From: Oligoflexus tunisiensis
GTDB taxonomy: Bacteria; Bdellovibrionota_B; Oligoflexia; Oligoflexales; Oligoflexaceae
Assembly: GCF_001748245.1 (NCBI RefSeq)
Contig: NZ_BDFO01000001.1
Coordinates: 3,561,208 to 3,625,207 of the forward strand
Direction of reading: 5' to 3'
Length of the DNA stretch: 64,000 bases
Every line of letters starts with the position of its first letter. The first letter of the stretch is position 1. Positions 52,955-61,158 of this stretch are shown in pieces. The notes beneath the pieces are model-generated. The model made no database searches and was not told the origin of the DNA. It saw only the letters and a program-made list of their open reading frames with translations. A program made the translations under genes and the position numbers.

Positions 52955-53761
52955 TCAGGGAATGTATTTGATCTTCACGGCCACCGTGAGCGCTGTATGG
53001 AAACAGTCGGTGTTATCGTTATCACCGGTGGCGGTCAGATCCATGTTCACCGTGGTCTTGCCGGCAATCGCCGCGGCAATCGGGGCGATCTCATTCGCCG
53101 TCAAATGAAGGGCCACAGGGCCTTCCTTGTCATGAGCGGGCAGGTCGCACGCGGCGCCTTTACCGAGGCAGTAGGCTGGCGTTTCAAAATTCCCGATAGG
53201 CTGACCCACGACTTTGGTGAAGTCCCAGGACAGGATCCCCTGCTGCGGGGCATCGAGATATTTCGTCAGACCGCCATTGCTCAGGAAGACAATGCGGGAG
53301 TCGATGGAAAGAATCAGAAAGTCATCATAATGCAGGCGCGCATCCGCCGGGGAATCGATGTCGATGCCGCAGATATCCCCCGCCGGCAGGTTCAGAGTCG
53401 CCGGCGATGTTTCGGATGCCTGAACAAAGCCCTGCTTGGTCGCCAGATTCGAGTTCATTCCGAACGCGCAGGTTTTTCGTTCCGGATAGGTGATGGTCTG
53501 TTCGACTGTTTTGAAGCTGGCGGCCTGGGCATTCGCGCACTTTTCTTTCAGTGCGGTCACCTGATCCACAGGCGGTAGAGGAGCCGGCTCACCAGGCGTT
53601 CCGGTGGCGTTATCATCCTTGCCGATCGTAATATCGCTTTCGTTGCCGGAAATACCACCCGCAGGTGCCGCTCCTTGACCGGAGCCACCCGAAAAATTTC
53701 CGCCTGAACAGGCTGTCAGCAGCAGGCCGACAAAAACTTTCATTTGAGTACAACGTCGCAT
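52955..53761 (-). CDS. Predicted lipoprotein, unknown function
   Basis: A 268-residue lipoprotein. AGGGG precedes the ATG at 53761 (a second ATG, 53743, is also possible). Signal ends GLLLTACSGG, followed by a long Gly/Ser/Pro-rich flexible linker (residues 20-65) as in surface-tethered lipoproteins. The folded part (70-268) contains several cysteines (EKCANA, KTCAFG, DICGID, AYCLGKGAACDLP, TDCFHT) consistent with disulfides, and an all-beta look. A nested hairpin lies in its 5' region (53863-53931). Function unknown. Confidence 0.7.
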   Translation of the reverse strand: MRRCTQMKVFVGLLLTACSGGNFSGGSGQGAAPAGGISGNESDITIGKDDNATGTPGEPAPLPPVDQVTALKEKCANAQAASFKTVEQTITYPERKTCAFGMNSNLATKQGFVQASETSPATLNLPAGDICGIDIDSPADARLHYDDFLILSIDSRIVFLSNGGLTKYLDAPQQGILSWDFTKVVGQPIGNFETPAYCLGKGAACDLPAHDKEGPVALHLTANEIAPIAAAIAGKTTVNMDLTATGDNDNTDCFHTALTVAVKIKYIP

Positions 53762-53862
53762 GGTTGACCCCTGGTAGAGTGGTATCGTATGTATCGGATC
53801 GTTATGGATAAAACTTAAGCAGGGCAGGTTTAGGCAGGAAAAACCGGGGATTGGGATAAATT

Positions 53863-53931
53863 GAGAATCAGGGGCACACCCGAAGGAATGCTCCTCAACC
53901 TTCGTGATTTAACAGGCGGTCCCTGATTCTC
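53863..53931 (-). promoter_or_regulatory. Nested inverted repeat between two minus-strand genes
   Basis: Outer arms GAGAATCAGGG (53863-53873) and CCCTGATTCTC (53921-53931) are fully complementary over 11 bases, extendable with a two-base bulge. An inner CGAAGG/CCTTCG stem (53881-53886, 53899-53904) sits in the loop. It lies between the stop of the gene at 53948 and the start of the lipoprotein at 53761. It could be a terminator for the former or a leader structure of the latter. Confidence 0.5.
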
Positions 53932-53947
53932 TCAAAAGTAAAAAAAC

Positions 53948-54400
53948 TCAATCTTCAACTGGAAGGAGCAAGCCTTCCAGATAGTAGTACATGGTCCGGA
54001 CAGAAGTCAGCGAGCGGACGAGCGTGTAATTGCCTGGATAACGGCTTTGCAGTTTGCGTTTGGTGGCGTCCAATTGCAGAACCGTGGTGTGTAATCTTTC
54101 CAGATGGGTTTCGATCGCTTGATCAGACGCTGAGCTCGACAGGAGCCGGGCCAGTTGATCGGCCTGGTTGACGATAAAAAGGCTGTAGCGTGCGGCATTC
54201 GTCAAATCAGTATTGGGGTCCTGGGAAGCCAGACTGAGGACGAGGCTGCGGGCCTGACGCGCGTTGTTCATGAGACCGCAGGTGGCTTCGAGAGCCTCGG
54301 ATTCAAAGCAATCATAAGCCTGAGCTTGAGCAGCGGTGCTGGTGATGACGGCAGGACCAACGAATGAAAGGGCCAATAGAACGGTTTTGATAAATTTCAT
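53948..54400 (-). CDS. Small exported helical protein
   Basis: A 150-residue protein with AGGAA upstream and a Sec signal peptide (VLLALSFVGPAVITSTAAQA-QA). The mature protein of about 123 residues is helical, with one Cys pair near the N-terminus (YDCFESE, ATCGLMN) and two long helices. It looks like a periplasmic four-helix-type protein but matches no family I recognise. Confidence 0.65.
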   Translation of the reverse strand: MKFIKTVLLALSFVGPAVITSTAAQAQAYDCFESEALEATCGLMNNARQARSLVLSLASQDPNTDLTNAARYSLFIVNQADQLARLLSSSASDQAIETHLERLHTTVLQLDATKRKLQSRYPGNYTLVRSLTSVRTMYYYLEGLLLPVED

Positions 54401-54552
54401 AAGGCATTCCTCGCTAACGTAATTTCCTTCACTGGAGCCATCCTACAGAAAGCCGCAATTTCTGCAAAGGGCTCAAAGAACGAAGTGTTCTGTGAATTGT
54501 TGTGGCCATGTAAATTCAAGGGGATAGCACGGAACAGAACACCCTGGGAGGT

Positions 54553-54987
54553 TCACGGAACAGGTGCAGGTGGCGCAGAGTGAAGAAGGAGACTGAGCAG
54601 TCGCGGTTCGAGGTCTTCCGGTTTTTTCGTCTGACATTCCCAGATCACGCCGACCTTCCAGCCGAGCAGTCGCAACTTGGACTGCAGACGTTGGTCGCGG
54701 GCCTGGTTGCCGCTCAGTTTGCGACGCCAGAAGCCTTCATTCTGCTTGGGCCAGGGCTGCCCTTCGTGACAGGAATGCCGATGCCAGAAGCAGCCATGGA
54801 CGAAGAGGACGAGGGATCGATCCTGAAACACAAAATCCGGTCGACCGGGAAGATGGGGGACGTGGGTTTCATAGGCGAAACCCCAGCGATCCAGAAGCGC
54901 TTCAACCTTTTGCTCAGGTCCCGTGTGACGAGCCTGAATACGCCGCATGCAGGCCAGTCTCTGCTCGCGAGTCATGACGTCGCTCAT
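54553..54987 (-). CDS. vsr: Very short patch repair endonuclease
   Basis: A 144-residue enzyme that nicks 5' of the mismatched T in T:G mispairs produced by deamination of 5-methylcytosine. The ATG at 54987 has AAGGAG upstream. The catalytic aspartate is in GRPDFVF (D51), followed by FVHGCFWHRHSC, whose H64 and Zn ligands (C66, H71, C73) occupy the same numbering as in the E. coli enzyme as I recall it. Its start lies inside the 3' end of the cytosine methyltransferase gene (74-bp overlap), the same arrangement as dcm-vsr in enterobacteria, so the two are translated from one message. The C-terminus is Pro-rich. Confidence 0.92.
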   Translation of the reverse strand: MSDVMTREQRLACMRRIQARHTGPEQKVEALLDRWGFAYETHVPHLPGRPDFVFQDRSLVLFVHGCFWHRHSCHEGQPWPKQNEGFWRRKLSGNQARDQRLQSKLRLLGWKVGVIWECQTKKPEDLEPRLLSLLLHSAPPAPVP

Positions 54988-56440
54988 AAGGACTCCTTGC
55001 CGCCACATCATCAAGGGCGGCCTTGATCGTTTGCGCCAGCGCATAAGCCATGAGAGGCGGAACCGCATTCCCAATCTGTTTGAAGGCCGGGTTCATGGTT
55101 CCCACAAAATGGAAACCATCAGGAAACGACTGCAAACGAGCCGCTTCGCGCACCGAAATGGTCCGCGCCTGCTGGCCATCGTAGTGTATATGCGAATAGC
55201 TGTCCTTGCCCAGATGCGCCATCAGTGTGCGGGCGGGCTCTCCAGCGGCCATTTTTCGCCACTTGTTGGGAAATTTACTCGGATCATACGGCGGCACAAA
55301 GTCCTTGCGCAGGTCCTTATAAGCCTTGGACTGCGGGGAGAGGCGCCGGCGCGTCGCCTCGGCCTTGAAGAGTTTTTCCGCGACCGCCACGGCCTCGGGA
55401 TACTGATCGCCGGGCTGCATCGCGCGAAAGATTTTATAATCACGCGGCAGGGAACGGATCACGTGATCATTGATATGACCCTTGGATTCAAAGCCGGGCC
55501 AGTGCCGCATCAAATGCCCATAGGTGCTGGGCTCGCGATCCGCATAGGGAATGCCTTGCGTAAAACGCCTCGCCCCACGTTTGAGCGAACCCTCAAGGTG
55601 CGCGGTAATCAAAGGCAGATCCATCAAAGCCTCGGCCGCGGTCACGGCCGGCGGAAGATTCGCATCAGGCTGTGGGGTTTCCTGAAAGAAACTGTCGGTG
55701 TCGGCGAGCTTCTCCAGGGTTTTGAGAGCGGTGCGCCGGGTTCCGGCATAGCCTTTGGGCAATGTGAAGGCATGCGTGGGCCTCGGAAACACGATGGTCT
55801 GTTTCAATTCCTTGCGCAACGCGAGGAGGAACATCCGTTCCCGCATCTGCGGCACACCATAGTGGACGCTGTTGATCAGGGTGTAACGGCAGTCATAACC
55901 CAGAGCCTGCAGCGTTTCGCAGATTTCATGGGCAATGTTCAGGCCGCCGTGATTCAAAACATCCGGCACGTTTTCCACCAGAACCGCCAGCGGTTTGAGC
56001 GCCTGAACATAATCGAGGTAACTGAGATAAAGTTGAGCGCGGGGATCGCGCAGATAGGCATCCGGATGATCCTGGATTTCCCGCAGCTTGGCGCGACCCA
56101 CACGGGCAAAGGCCTGGCAGGGGGGACCGCCGATAATGACATCGATGGATTCCGCCAGCGGGCATTGCAGATGAGCCACGGCCTCCTCGGGACGGGTCGC
56201 GGTGATATCGCGGGCATGGTTGACACTGGGTGCCGTGACCGCTTCCAGGCTATGCCCCTCAAAATTCAAGGCATGGGACGCCGCCGCCAGGCGATCGAAT
56301 TCAATGGCGGCCGCGATGTGAAATCCGGCCCGATGAAAACCGAGCGACATGCCGCCGCAACCCGCAAAAAGATCGAGCACGCGCAAAGGCTGGCCCGCAG
56401 CATAGCGTTTGAGTTTGGACTGAATAAGCGCGGGTCGCAT
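54914..56440 (-). CDS. dcm: DNA (cytosine-5) methyltransferase
   Basis: A 508-residue C5-cytosine methyltransferase. The ATG at 56440 has AGGAGG upstream; the frame is open to 57511 but that region overlaps a real gene on the other strand. Motif I LDLFAGCGGMSLGF binds AdoMet, motif IV GGPPCQAF carries the nucleophile (C108), motif VI is VENVPDV, motif VIII QMRERMF, and motif X GNAVPPLMAY closes the C-terminus. The target recognition region between VIII and IX/X is about 200 residues, including a large variable part, so the recognised site cannot be predicted. It is paired with vsr and no restriction endonuclease gene is adjacent, so it is probably a solitary or orphan methylase. Divergent from the gene at 56519. 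Confidence 0.93.
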   Translation of the reverse strand: MRPALIQSKLKRYAAGQPLRVLDLFAGCGGMSLGFHRAGFHIAAAIEFDRLAAASHALNFEGHSLEAVTAPSVNHARDITATRPEEAVAHLQCPLAESIDVIIGGPPCQAFARVGRAKLREIQDHPDAYLRDPRAQLYLSYLDYVQALKPLAVLVENVPDVLNHGGLNIAHEICETLQALGYDCRYTLINSVHYGVPQMRERMFLLALRKELKQTIVFPRPTHAFTLPKGYAGTRRTALKTLEKLADTDSFFQETPQPDANLPPAVTAAEALMDLPLITAHLEGSLKRGARRFTQGIPYADREPSTYGHLMRHWPGFESKGHINDHVIRSLPRDYKIFRAMQPGDQYPEAVAVAEKLFKAEATRRRLSPQSKAYKDLRKDFVPPYDPSKFPNKWRKMAAGEPARTLMAHLGKDSYSHIHYDGQQARTISVREAARLQSFPDGFHFVGTMNPAFKQIGNAVPPLMAYALAQTIKAALDDVAARSPYERRHDSRAETGLHAAYSGSSHGT

Positions 56441-56518
56441 GCACCCTCCTGGCAATGGATCGTTCAATCGAAGCAGGGTAGCACAGCTTCCGCTCCATGT
56501 TGAGCAGCTTTCCGGAAT

Positions 56519-57571
56519 ATGTTTCAATCCCCTTTTCGTTTCGGTCAGGAGGTCATTGATTTGCGTGAGACATGGCAGGAAAGGCTGGCGAGGCAGCTCG
56601 AACATTCGGTTTTGCGGGGCGGTCGCTGCGGATTCTGGCTCACGAGCCGCATGCATCCCCTGAAGGGCTGGAGCGTCCCGGTCTGGCTGAAACGCGATGA
56701 TGAACTCGGACCCTATGGCAGCAAATGGCGCAAGATGCAGGGACTGGCCTGGGCCATTCAGGAGGAGGGGGCGGATACGATCCTGGCCTGGGGCGGCAGC
56801 CGGTCGCAACATCTGCTCGGCCTTCTGGCCCTGGGGCGTGAACTGGGCCTTGACGTCCGCCTGCTCGTCAAGGAGGGCAGTCCCCGTCAGGCGCAGGGTC
56901 CCGATCTTTTGTGGCCGCTCCTGACAACCCCGGACACGGTGACCATGATCAGCCGCGCCGAGTGGCCCCAGGTGGAACATCGGGCGCAGAAGGAGCAGGC
57001 GGCCCTGACTGCCGCCGGCAAAAAGGTCTTTCTGGTGCGGGAGGGCGGGGCGCAGGTGGAAGCGCTCTGGGGCGCCCTGACTCTGCCCCTGGATATTGTA
57101 GCCCAGGAAAAAGTCCTCGGGTTTTCGTTCACCAGGATTTGGGTGGATGCCGGAACAGGACTGACCGCGCAGGCTTTGATCCTCGGCCTGGGACTTTTGC
57201 AGCACAGGGCTCAGGTTGAGGTTCTGCTCTGTGCCGGTGATGCGGGCACCTTTGCACGGGATCTGGAACGGAGACGGGGTGAACTCAGCGTCGCGCTGCA
57301 GACTGAGATTCCGCTCGCAGCCTGGCGCTGTCATGTGCCGGGGACCGCGCGGTCCTTTGGTTCCACCAATCAGGCCGTTTTTCTGGAAATTGCGCGCACG
57401 GCCCGCGAGCACGGGGTGCTGCTTGATCCGATTTATTCGGCGAAGCTCTTGATGAAAGTGCGGGAGGCACAGCCGGAATGGGCCCCGGAGGACCGGGTGC
57501 TGATTCTTCATTCCGGCGGGATGTTAAGCCTCTTCGGTTTTCCAGCTGAACTGCAGGCGCTTACTTTTTAG
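56519..57571 (+). CDS. PLP-dependent D-cysteine desulfhydrase/ACC deaminase family enzyme
   Basis: A 350-residue fold-type II PLP enzyme. The substrate-entry text VWLKRDDELGPYGSKWRKMQ contains the PLP lysine (K69 or K72, by similarity to the NKTRK motif of ACC deaminase). AWGGSRSQH, a Gly-rich AGTGLTAQALILGL phosphate loop and ILHSGGM at the C-terminal end all fit the ACC deaminase/D-cysteine desulfhydrase group. It would degrade a D-amino acid or related small substrate to a 2-oxo acid, ammonia and, for D-cysteine, sulfide. It is single-standing and convergent with, and overlapping by 11 bp, the DUF4442 gene. Confidence 0.82.
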   Translation: MFQSPFRFGQEVIDLRETWQERLARQLEHSVLRGGRCGFWLTSRMHPLKGWSVPVWLKRDDELGPYGSKWRKMQGLAWAIQEEGADTILAWGGSRSQHLLGLLALGRELGLDVRLLVKEGSPRQAQGPDLLWPLLTTPDTVTMISRAEWPQVEHRAQKEQAALTAAGKKVFLVREGGAQVEALWGALTLPLDIVAQEKVLGFSFTRIWVDAGTGLTAQALILGLGLLQHRAQVEVLLCAGDAGTFARDLERRRGELSVALQTEIPLAAWRCHVPGTARSFGSTNQAVFLEIARTAREHGVLLDPIYSAKLLMKVREAQPEWAPEDRVLILHSGGMLSLFGFPAELQALTF

Positions 57572-58076
57572 GACCGACCAGAGAATGCAGCACGGCGGTG
57601 CAGACGATCTCGCCGGCTTCGTTGAAAATGTCGACGGGCACGAGCCAGGTCTTGCGCTCGTTGCTGGTCGGTATGGGGCAATCGCAGATGCCGGTAACCT
57701 TGCCGCGGGCCTTTTTCAGGTATTCGATTTCCATTTTGCTGACGATAAATCGGGCATCCGGCGGCATGCTGTATGACAAGGCGATGTTGCCGGTCAGTTC
57801 CGCGAGATTCGCCAGGGCCACGGCATGAATGCTTTGCAGGTGATTGCGAATTTTGGGGTTGTCCTGCAGGCTGACCTCGGAATGTCCTTCACGCAGTTCC
57901 TCCACCACGGCCCCGATCGTGCCGGTATACGGGGCATAACGTCCAATCAGATAGCTAAAAATCTGCTTGCCGCGTGGGACCCGGCTGAGATGATCCCAGC
58001 CTTCCCTGGCCACGTTGCGGGATCCATCGTTCCAGCCGCGGATCCGGGTCATGAGACCTTGAAGTTTAAGTGCCAT
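57561..58076 (-). CDS. DUF4442 hotdog-fold protein
   Basis: A 171-residue soluble protein with GTIGAVVEELREGHSEVSL, QSIHAVALANLAEL and TAVLHSLVGPKK, the characteristic text of DUF4442 (hotdog fold, PaaI/YiiD-like). The fold suggests an acyl-CoA thioesterase, but the substrate is unknown. No ribosome binding site is strong. The 3' end overlaps the PLP enzyme gene by 11 bp. Confidence 0.8.
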   Translation of the reverse strand: MALKLQGLMTRIRGWNDGSRNVAREGWDHLSRVPRGKQIFSYLIGRYAPYTGTIGAVVEELREGHSEVSLQDNPKIRNHLQSIHAVALANLAELTGNIALSYSMPPDARFIVSKMEIEYLKKARGKVTGICDCPIPTSNERKTWLVPVDIFNEAGEIVCTAVLHSLVGPKK

Positions 58077-58272
58077 AGCCAGTTCTTTATGTTGAGAAGT
58101 TGATCAAAAGTCACAGCATAGCCTCTCTGCAGGTTTTAAATCAAGGCAGCCGGTTTGATGGTCCAGGTTTTGCCGGGTTTGGTCGGGCAAAATCTGCCGC
58201 TGCTCGCGTGCTCCCGGTCCGATTTTTCCGCGCTACACTGAAAGCAGGAATCCTTATGTGCACGGAGGGGTC

Positions 58273-59496
58273 ATGGCACGTAAGAAAAAAAGGTGGCGCG
58301 ACATGGACGATCCAACGGATATCTTCGGCAGTGAACGGCCGGAAGATCGTGAGGGGCCTGCGGTCGATCCAGCCTATGATGTCTTTCGGCGTCACATGGA
58401 AGAGCATATTCAAGGTGAAACGCGGGCCTTTCATGAGCTGCGGTCCACAGCGGAGCATGAGCTCCAGGCTTCGACCATGGTCAGCCCACCTTCAAGGCGC
58501 GCCGCACCACCGCCTCCGGCACGAAAGGCAGCCCCGATGGAAGCTCCGAAAGCCAATTCCTTGCCGCCTGCCGCCATGCGACAAGCCCCGGCACGTCCGG
58601 TGTCCAAAGGTTCGGGCCTGGGAACCATGGTGGCCATGGGTCTTATTTTCACGGCCATCGGTTTTCTTCTGAATCATGCCTGGCAGCAGGCCCAGCCTTT
58701 GACCCGCAAGGGCGGGGTGGCCGCGAAATCGAGAATGGTGGCCGATGCCAGCTGCAGCGACAAGGAAAAAGTCGCGCCCTCCCGCCGAAGCCGGGACAGC
58801 AGTCCGAAAACAGCGGCTGTGTCCCCCGTTCCCGCACCGACCCCGGAGCCCGCTCCGGCCGCTTCCAAGGCTGAAGCGAGCGCCGCCGCCGAGTCGACTC
58901 TTAAGGGGATGACGCTGCGTGCGGTTGAGTTGCGTAAAGGGCCAGGAACTGGTTTTGAAATCGTCGATTCCCTTCCTCCTGGATTTGCCTTGGAAGGTGA
59001 TTTGACTACCGATCGGCAATGGCTGCGGGTAAAACCGGGGGCCTTTGTCAGCGTCGACGCCGTGCAGTTTCAGGATGCAACATCCGCCGGTTACCAACCG
59101 TATTGGGTCGGGGGGCATATTGCCAACATTCGCGAGTTTCCTTTGATTACGGCTCGTATTCTACGGAAGGCGCAGCCAGGATCGGAGTTGAAACTGCAGG
59201 CCTTTAACGACGAGTGGGCTCAGCTTGCTGACGGTGGTTTTGTGTTCCGTAAACTTGTGACCAACGAAGCGCCTCGCAAGCTTCAGTTGCCTGCGGTCAT
59301 GCGGGTATCGGTGGAGAAGGCGGAGATACGCGGAGGGCCGGGAGCGCAGTATCCTGTGCTTGGGCTTTATTTCCGCAATCATAAAGTGGAAGTCCAGGAA
59401 CTTGAAAGTGGATGGTTGCGCGTGGGTCCGGATCAATACATGCGGGCTCAGGAGTTGGAGCTGGCGACCAAGGGCAACACGGACAGGACACTGTAG
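58273..59496 (+). CDS. Membrane protein with three SH3b-like domains
   Basis: A 407-residue protein. GGAGG precedes the ATG at 58273. A charged cytoplasmic N-terminus (MARKKKRWRDMDDPTD) is followed by an Ala/Pro-rich stretch and a single membrane helix at about residues 118-138 (LGTMVAMGLIFTAIGFLLNH). The extracytoplasmic part begins with a Pro/Ala linker and then three SH3b-like domains: residues about 215-260 (LRAVELRKGPGTGFEIVDSL), 275-325 and 345-395 (AEIRGGPGAQYPVLGLYF). SH3b domains bind peptidoglycan or proline-rich targets. It probably senses or tethers at the cell wall. Next gene follows after 10 bp. Confidence 0.8.
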   Translation: MARKKKRWRDMDDPTDIFGSERPEDREGPAVDPAYDVFRRHMEEHIQGETRAFHELRSTAEHELQASTMVSPPSRRAAPPPPARKAAPMEAPKANSLPPAAMRQAPARPVSKGSGLGTMVAMGLIFTAIGFLLNHAWQQAQPLTRKGGVAAKSRMVADASCSDKEKVAPSRRSRDSSPKTAAVSPVPAPTPEPAPAASKAEASAAAESTLKGMTLRAVELRKGPGTGFEIVDSLPPGFALEGDLTTDRQWLRVKPGAFVSVDAVQFQDATSAGYQPYWVGGHIANIREFPLITARILRKAQPGSELKLQAFNDEWAQLADGGFVFRKLVTNEAPRKLQLPAVMRVSVEKAEIRGGPGAQYPVLGLYFRNHKVEVQELESGWLRVGPDQYMRAQELELATKGNTDRTL

Positions 59497-59506
59497 GAGA
59501 GAGATC

Positions 59507-60400
59507 ATGGCAAAAACCATTGGAGCCTACAAAGGTCTTTGGAAGCAGCCGGCGCCGCAGGCCGATCATGTGGAGTCGGATGCTGACGTGATGATGGTCT
59601 CTGTTGCTTCGCCGTCGGGGGAGGAAGAACAGGACGCTACGGTTGCGACCGCTTCGCAGTTGACCGAGCGTATAAGTATTCCGATCAAGTCGCAAGCGCC
59701 GATAGTGAAAGCCGCTGTGAACTCGCAGCCGATTGCGCAAGAGTATGCTTCGCTGCCAGAGGAAACAAATTCTGCCACCTCGCAGCCGATGCAGAACGCG
59801 ACTGTTTCCGCCGCTCCACAACAACCGGAAACGAATGCCACCTCCTATCAAACGCAAACCCCAACGACCGAGGCCTCACCCAACAGCCCGGCCCAGGACA
59901 CAGCCGTCCCGCAACACCCGATCATTCAGGAAAGCCCCGATCTGCTCGCGCATCGCTACCGCATGCTGGTCCTGCGTGAACATCGCCATAAACTCGGCCG
60001 CGATCTGCTCGATCTCGGTCATCGGAACCCTTGGGCGCTGGCCTGGTCTTCCTTCACCAGCCTGGGTCGCAGCTTCCGTCCCTGGGCGCATGCTCGAATT
60101 TTTGCGTTGGGTTGTTATCTGGGAGTGGAGATGGCGCCGGAGATTCTGAAACAGCTCCGGCATCCTCTGTGGCTAGGGCGCTATCGGCGCTCCATGCGCG
60201 GGCTTTGGCGCCTTTTGGAACTCATGGCGCAAAGAAGCGGACAAAAGCCGGTGTCCCGTTTCCTGTTCCGCCTGTTTTATCTGTGCCCGCCGCTGGGCGT
60301 GCTCATCTACGAAAAGCAACTGCAGTCTGTCCTGCGCAAGGCTCAAGGCGCAAGCTCCGCGGTGGCTTCCGGGATGGTGAAGGCCACTCAGGGCCAGTAG
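59507..60400 (+). CDS. Hypothetical protein with disordered N-terminal half
   Basis: A 297-residue protein. The ATG at 59507, 10 bp after the SH3b gene, is chosen over the earlier frame start inside that gene. Residues 1-135 are low-complexity Ala/Gln/Pro/Thr-rich, predicted disordered. Residues 140-290 are helical and basic (HKLGRDLLDLGHRNPWALAW, RRSMRGLWRLLELM) with two weak hydrophobic patches (FALGCYLGVEM, FLFRLFYLCPPLGVLIY) that might be peripheral membrane helices. Co-transcribed with the SH3b protein, so probably its cytoplasmic or membrane partner. Unknown family. Confidence 0.65.
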   Translation: MAKTIGAYKGLWKQPAPQADHVESDADVMMVSVASPSGEEEQDATVATASQLTERISIPIKSQAPIVKAAVNSQPIAQEYASLPEETNSATSQPMQNATVSAAPQQPETNATSYQTQTPTTEASPNSPAQDTAVPQHPIIQESPDLLAHRYRMLVLREHRHKLGRDLLDLGHRNPWALAWSSFTSLGRSFRPWAHARIFALGCYLGVEMAPEILKQLRHPLWLGRYRRSMRGLWRLLELMAQRSGQKPVSRFLFRLFYLCPPLGVLIYEKQLQSVLRKAQGASSAVASGMVKATQGQ

Positions 60401-60570
60401 CGCTTGAGCTGCTTTTTCATGCGCTGGGTCCAAAGGTCCCGACGCTCGGGCTCATCCGCAGGACCGGGTGTGGTCCTTATCTTTTGTTCGAGCTTTTGCA
60501 GTTGCTGCCAAAGCCAAAGGTAACGTTCCCGAAGGGCCAGGAGGCTGCCCCGTGTTTCGCGTGCTGGCAT
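60388..60570 (-). CDS. Small helical protein (60 residues)
   Basis: The ATG at 60570 has AGGA about seven bases upstream. The product is a single charged helix (SLLALRERYLWLWQQLQKLE) with a Pro hinge and a basic tail. Its last 13 bp overlap the end of the plus-strand gene. Plausible but unassigned. Confidence 0.5.
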   Translation of the reverse strand: MPARETRGSLLALRERYLWLWQQLQKLEQKIRTTPGPADEPERRDLWTQRMKKQLKRYWP

Positions 60571-60626
60571 AATCCATCCTTTCACAAGACTCCTTTCATT
60601 GTATGACAAGCCAGGGGAAGGCGTAC

Positions 60627-60839
60627 ATGATTGAAGAACGAAGAAGCCTGGAAAAGGATTGCGAGGAACTGAATGAGGCCGTGCGGAAGGCGTTCATGCT
60701 GACCCTCAGGGCCGTGCATCAGGAGCAGAAAAAGAAAGAGGCCGCTGCTTGGCAGGCGGCCTGGCTGAATTGGAATGTTTCTCTTGAGGATGGTGATCCT
60801 CAAGGTTCACGTCAGCCCATAGCGCATCATCAAAGATGA
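60627..60839 (+). CDS. Small helical protein (70 residues)
   Basis: The ATG at 60627 has GGAAGG about six bases upstream and is preferred to the ATG at 60603. The product MIEERRSLEKDCEELNEAV... is a charged, coiled-coil-like helix with an Ala/Trp patch, then a short tail. It is divergent from the previous small gene, sharing a 56-bp region. The opposite strand has a readable frame with stops (see the 60840-61158 entry), so coding is likely but not certain. Confidence 0.5.
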   Translation: MIEERRSLEKDCEELNEAVRKAFMLTLRAVHQEQKKKEAAAWQAAWLNWNVSLEDGDPQGSRQPIAHHQR

Positions 60840-61158
60840 GCCAGCACTGGGGCGTGAACTCCTCGTTACTCTATCGACTCGTCGCGTACTCCTTTATGGC
60901 AGTTAACGCAGGAATTCCCCAATTTCCTAAGCTGCACAAGGCAGCTTCACCTTAAGGTGGCCCGTCGCTCGGGACTTGGCGCCAGGAACGATGACTCATG
61001 GTGATGTTGCCTCCTTCTGATGGTTGGAGAGTCCCGATAACTCTCGCTCAACTTAAAATACTCTTCGACCAGCCGGCCAAAAGAGCAAAGCGGAAAGCGA
61101 AACACCACTGAAATCATAGTCTTGGCGTAGGGATTAAGGAAAATCCTGTATGGAGCCG
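60840..61158. other. Gene-free region with several inverted repeats
   Basis: Between two genes that converge here. Visible structure: AAGCTGC/GCAGCTT with a 5-base loop (60929-60947), a 12-base palindrome CACCTTAAGGTG (60948-60959), 8-base arms TCGGGACT (60969-60976) and AGTCCCGA (61030-61037), and an inner palindrome TGGCGCCA (60977-60984). On the minus strand an AGAAGGAGG box (61010-61018) precedes an ATG at 60999 with 15 codons before TAA. This may be a structured RNA, a double terminator or gene remnants; I cannot decide. Confidence 0.45.

Noticed and set aside
56441..57511. Upstream extension of the methyltransferase frame (to 865 codons)
   Set aside because: It is antisense to the PLP enzyme gene. 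A strong AGGAGG box and motif I near the N-terminus fix the start at 56440.
60785..60870. Minus-strand gene opposite the 70-residue plus-strand frame
   Set aside because: The frame has no start codon after TAG at 60871-60873. The plus-strand frame has a better ribosome binding site.
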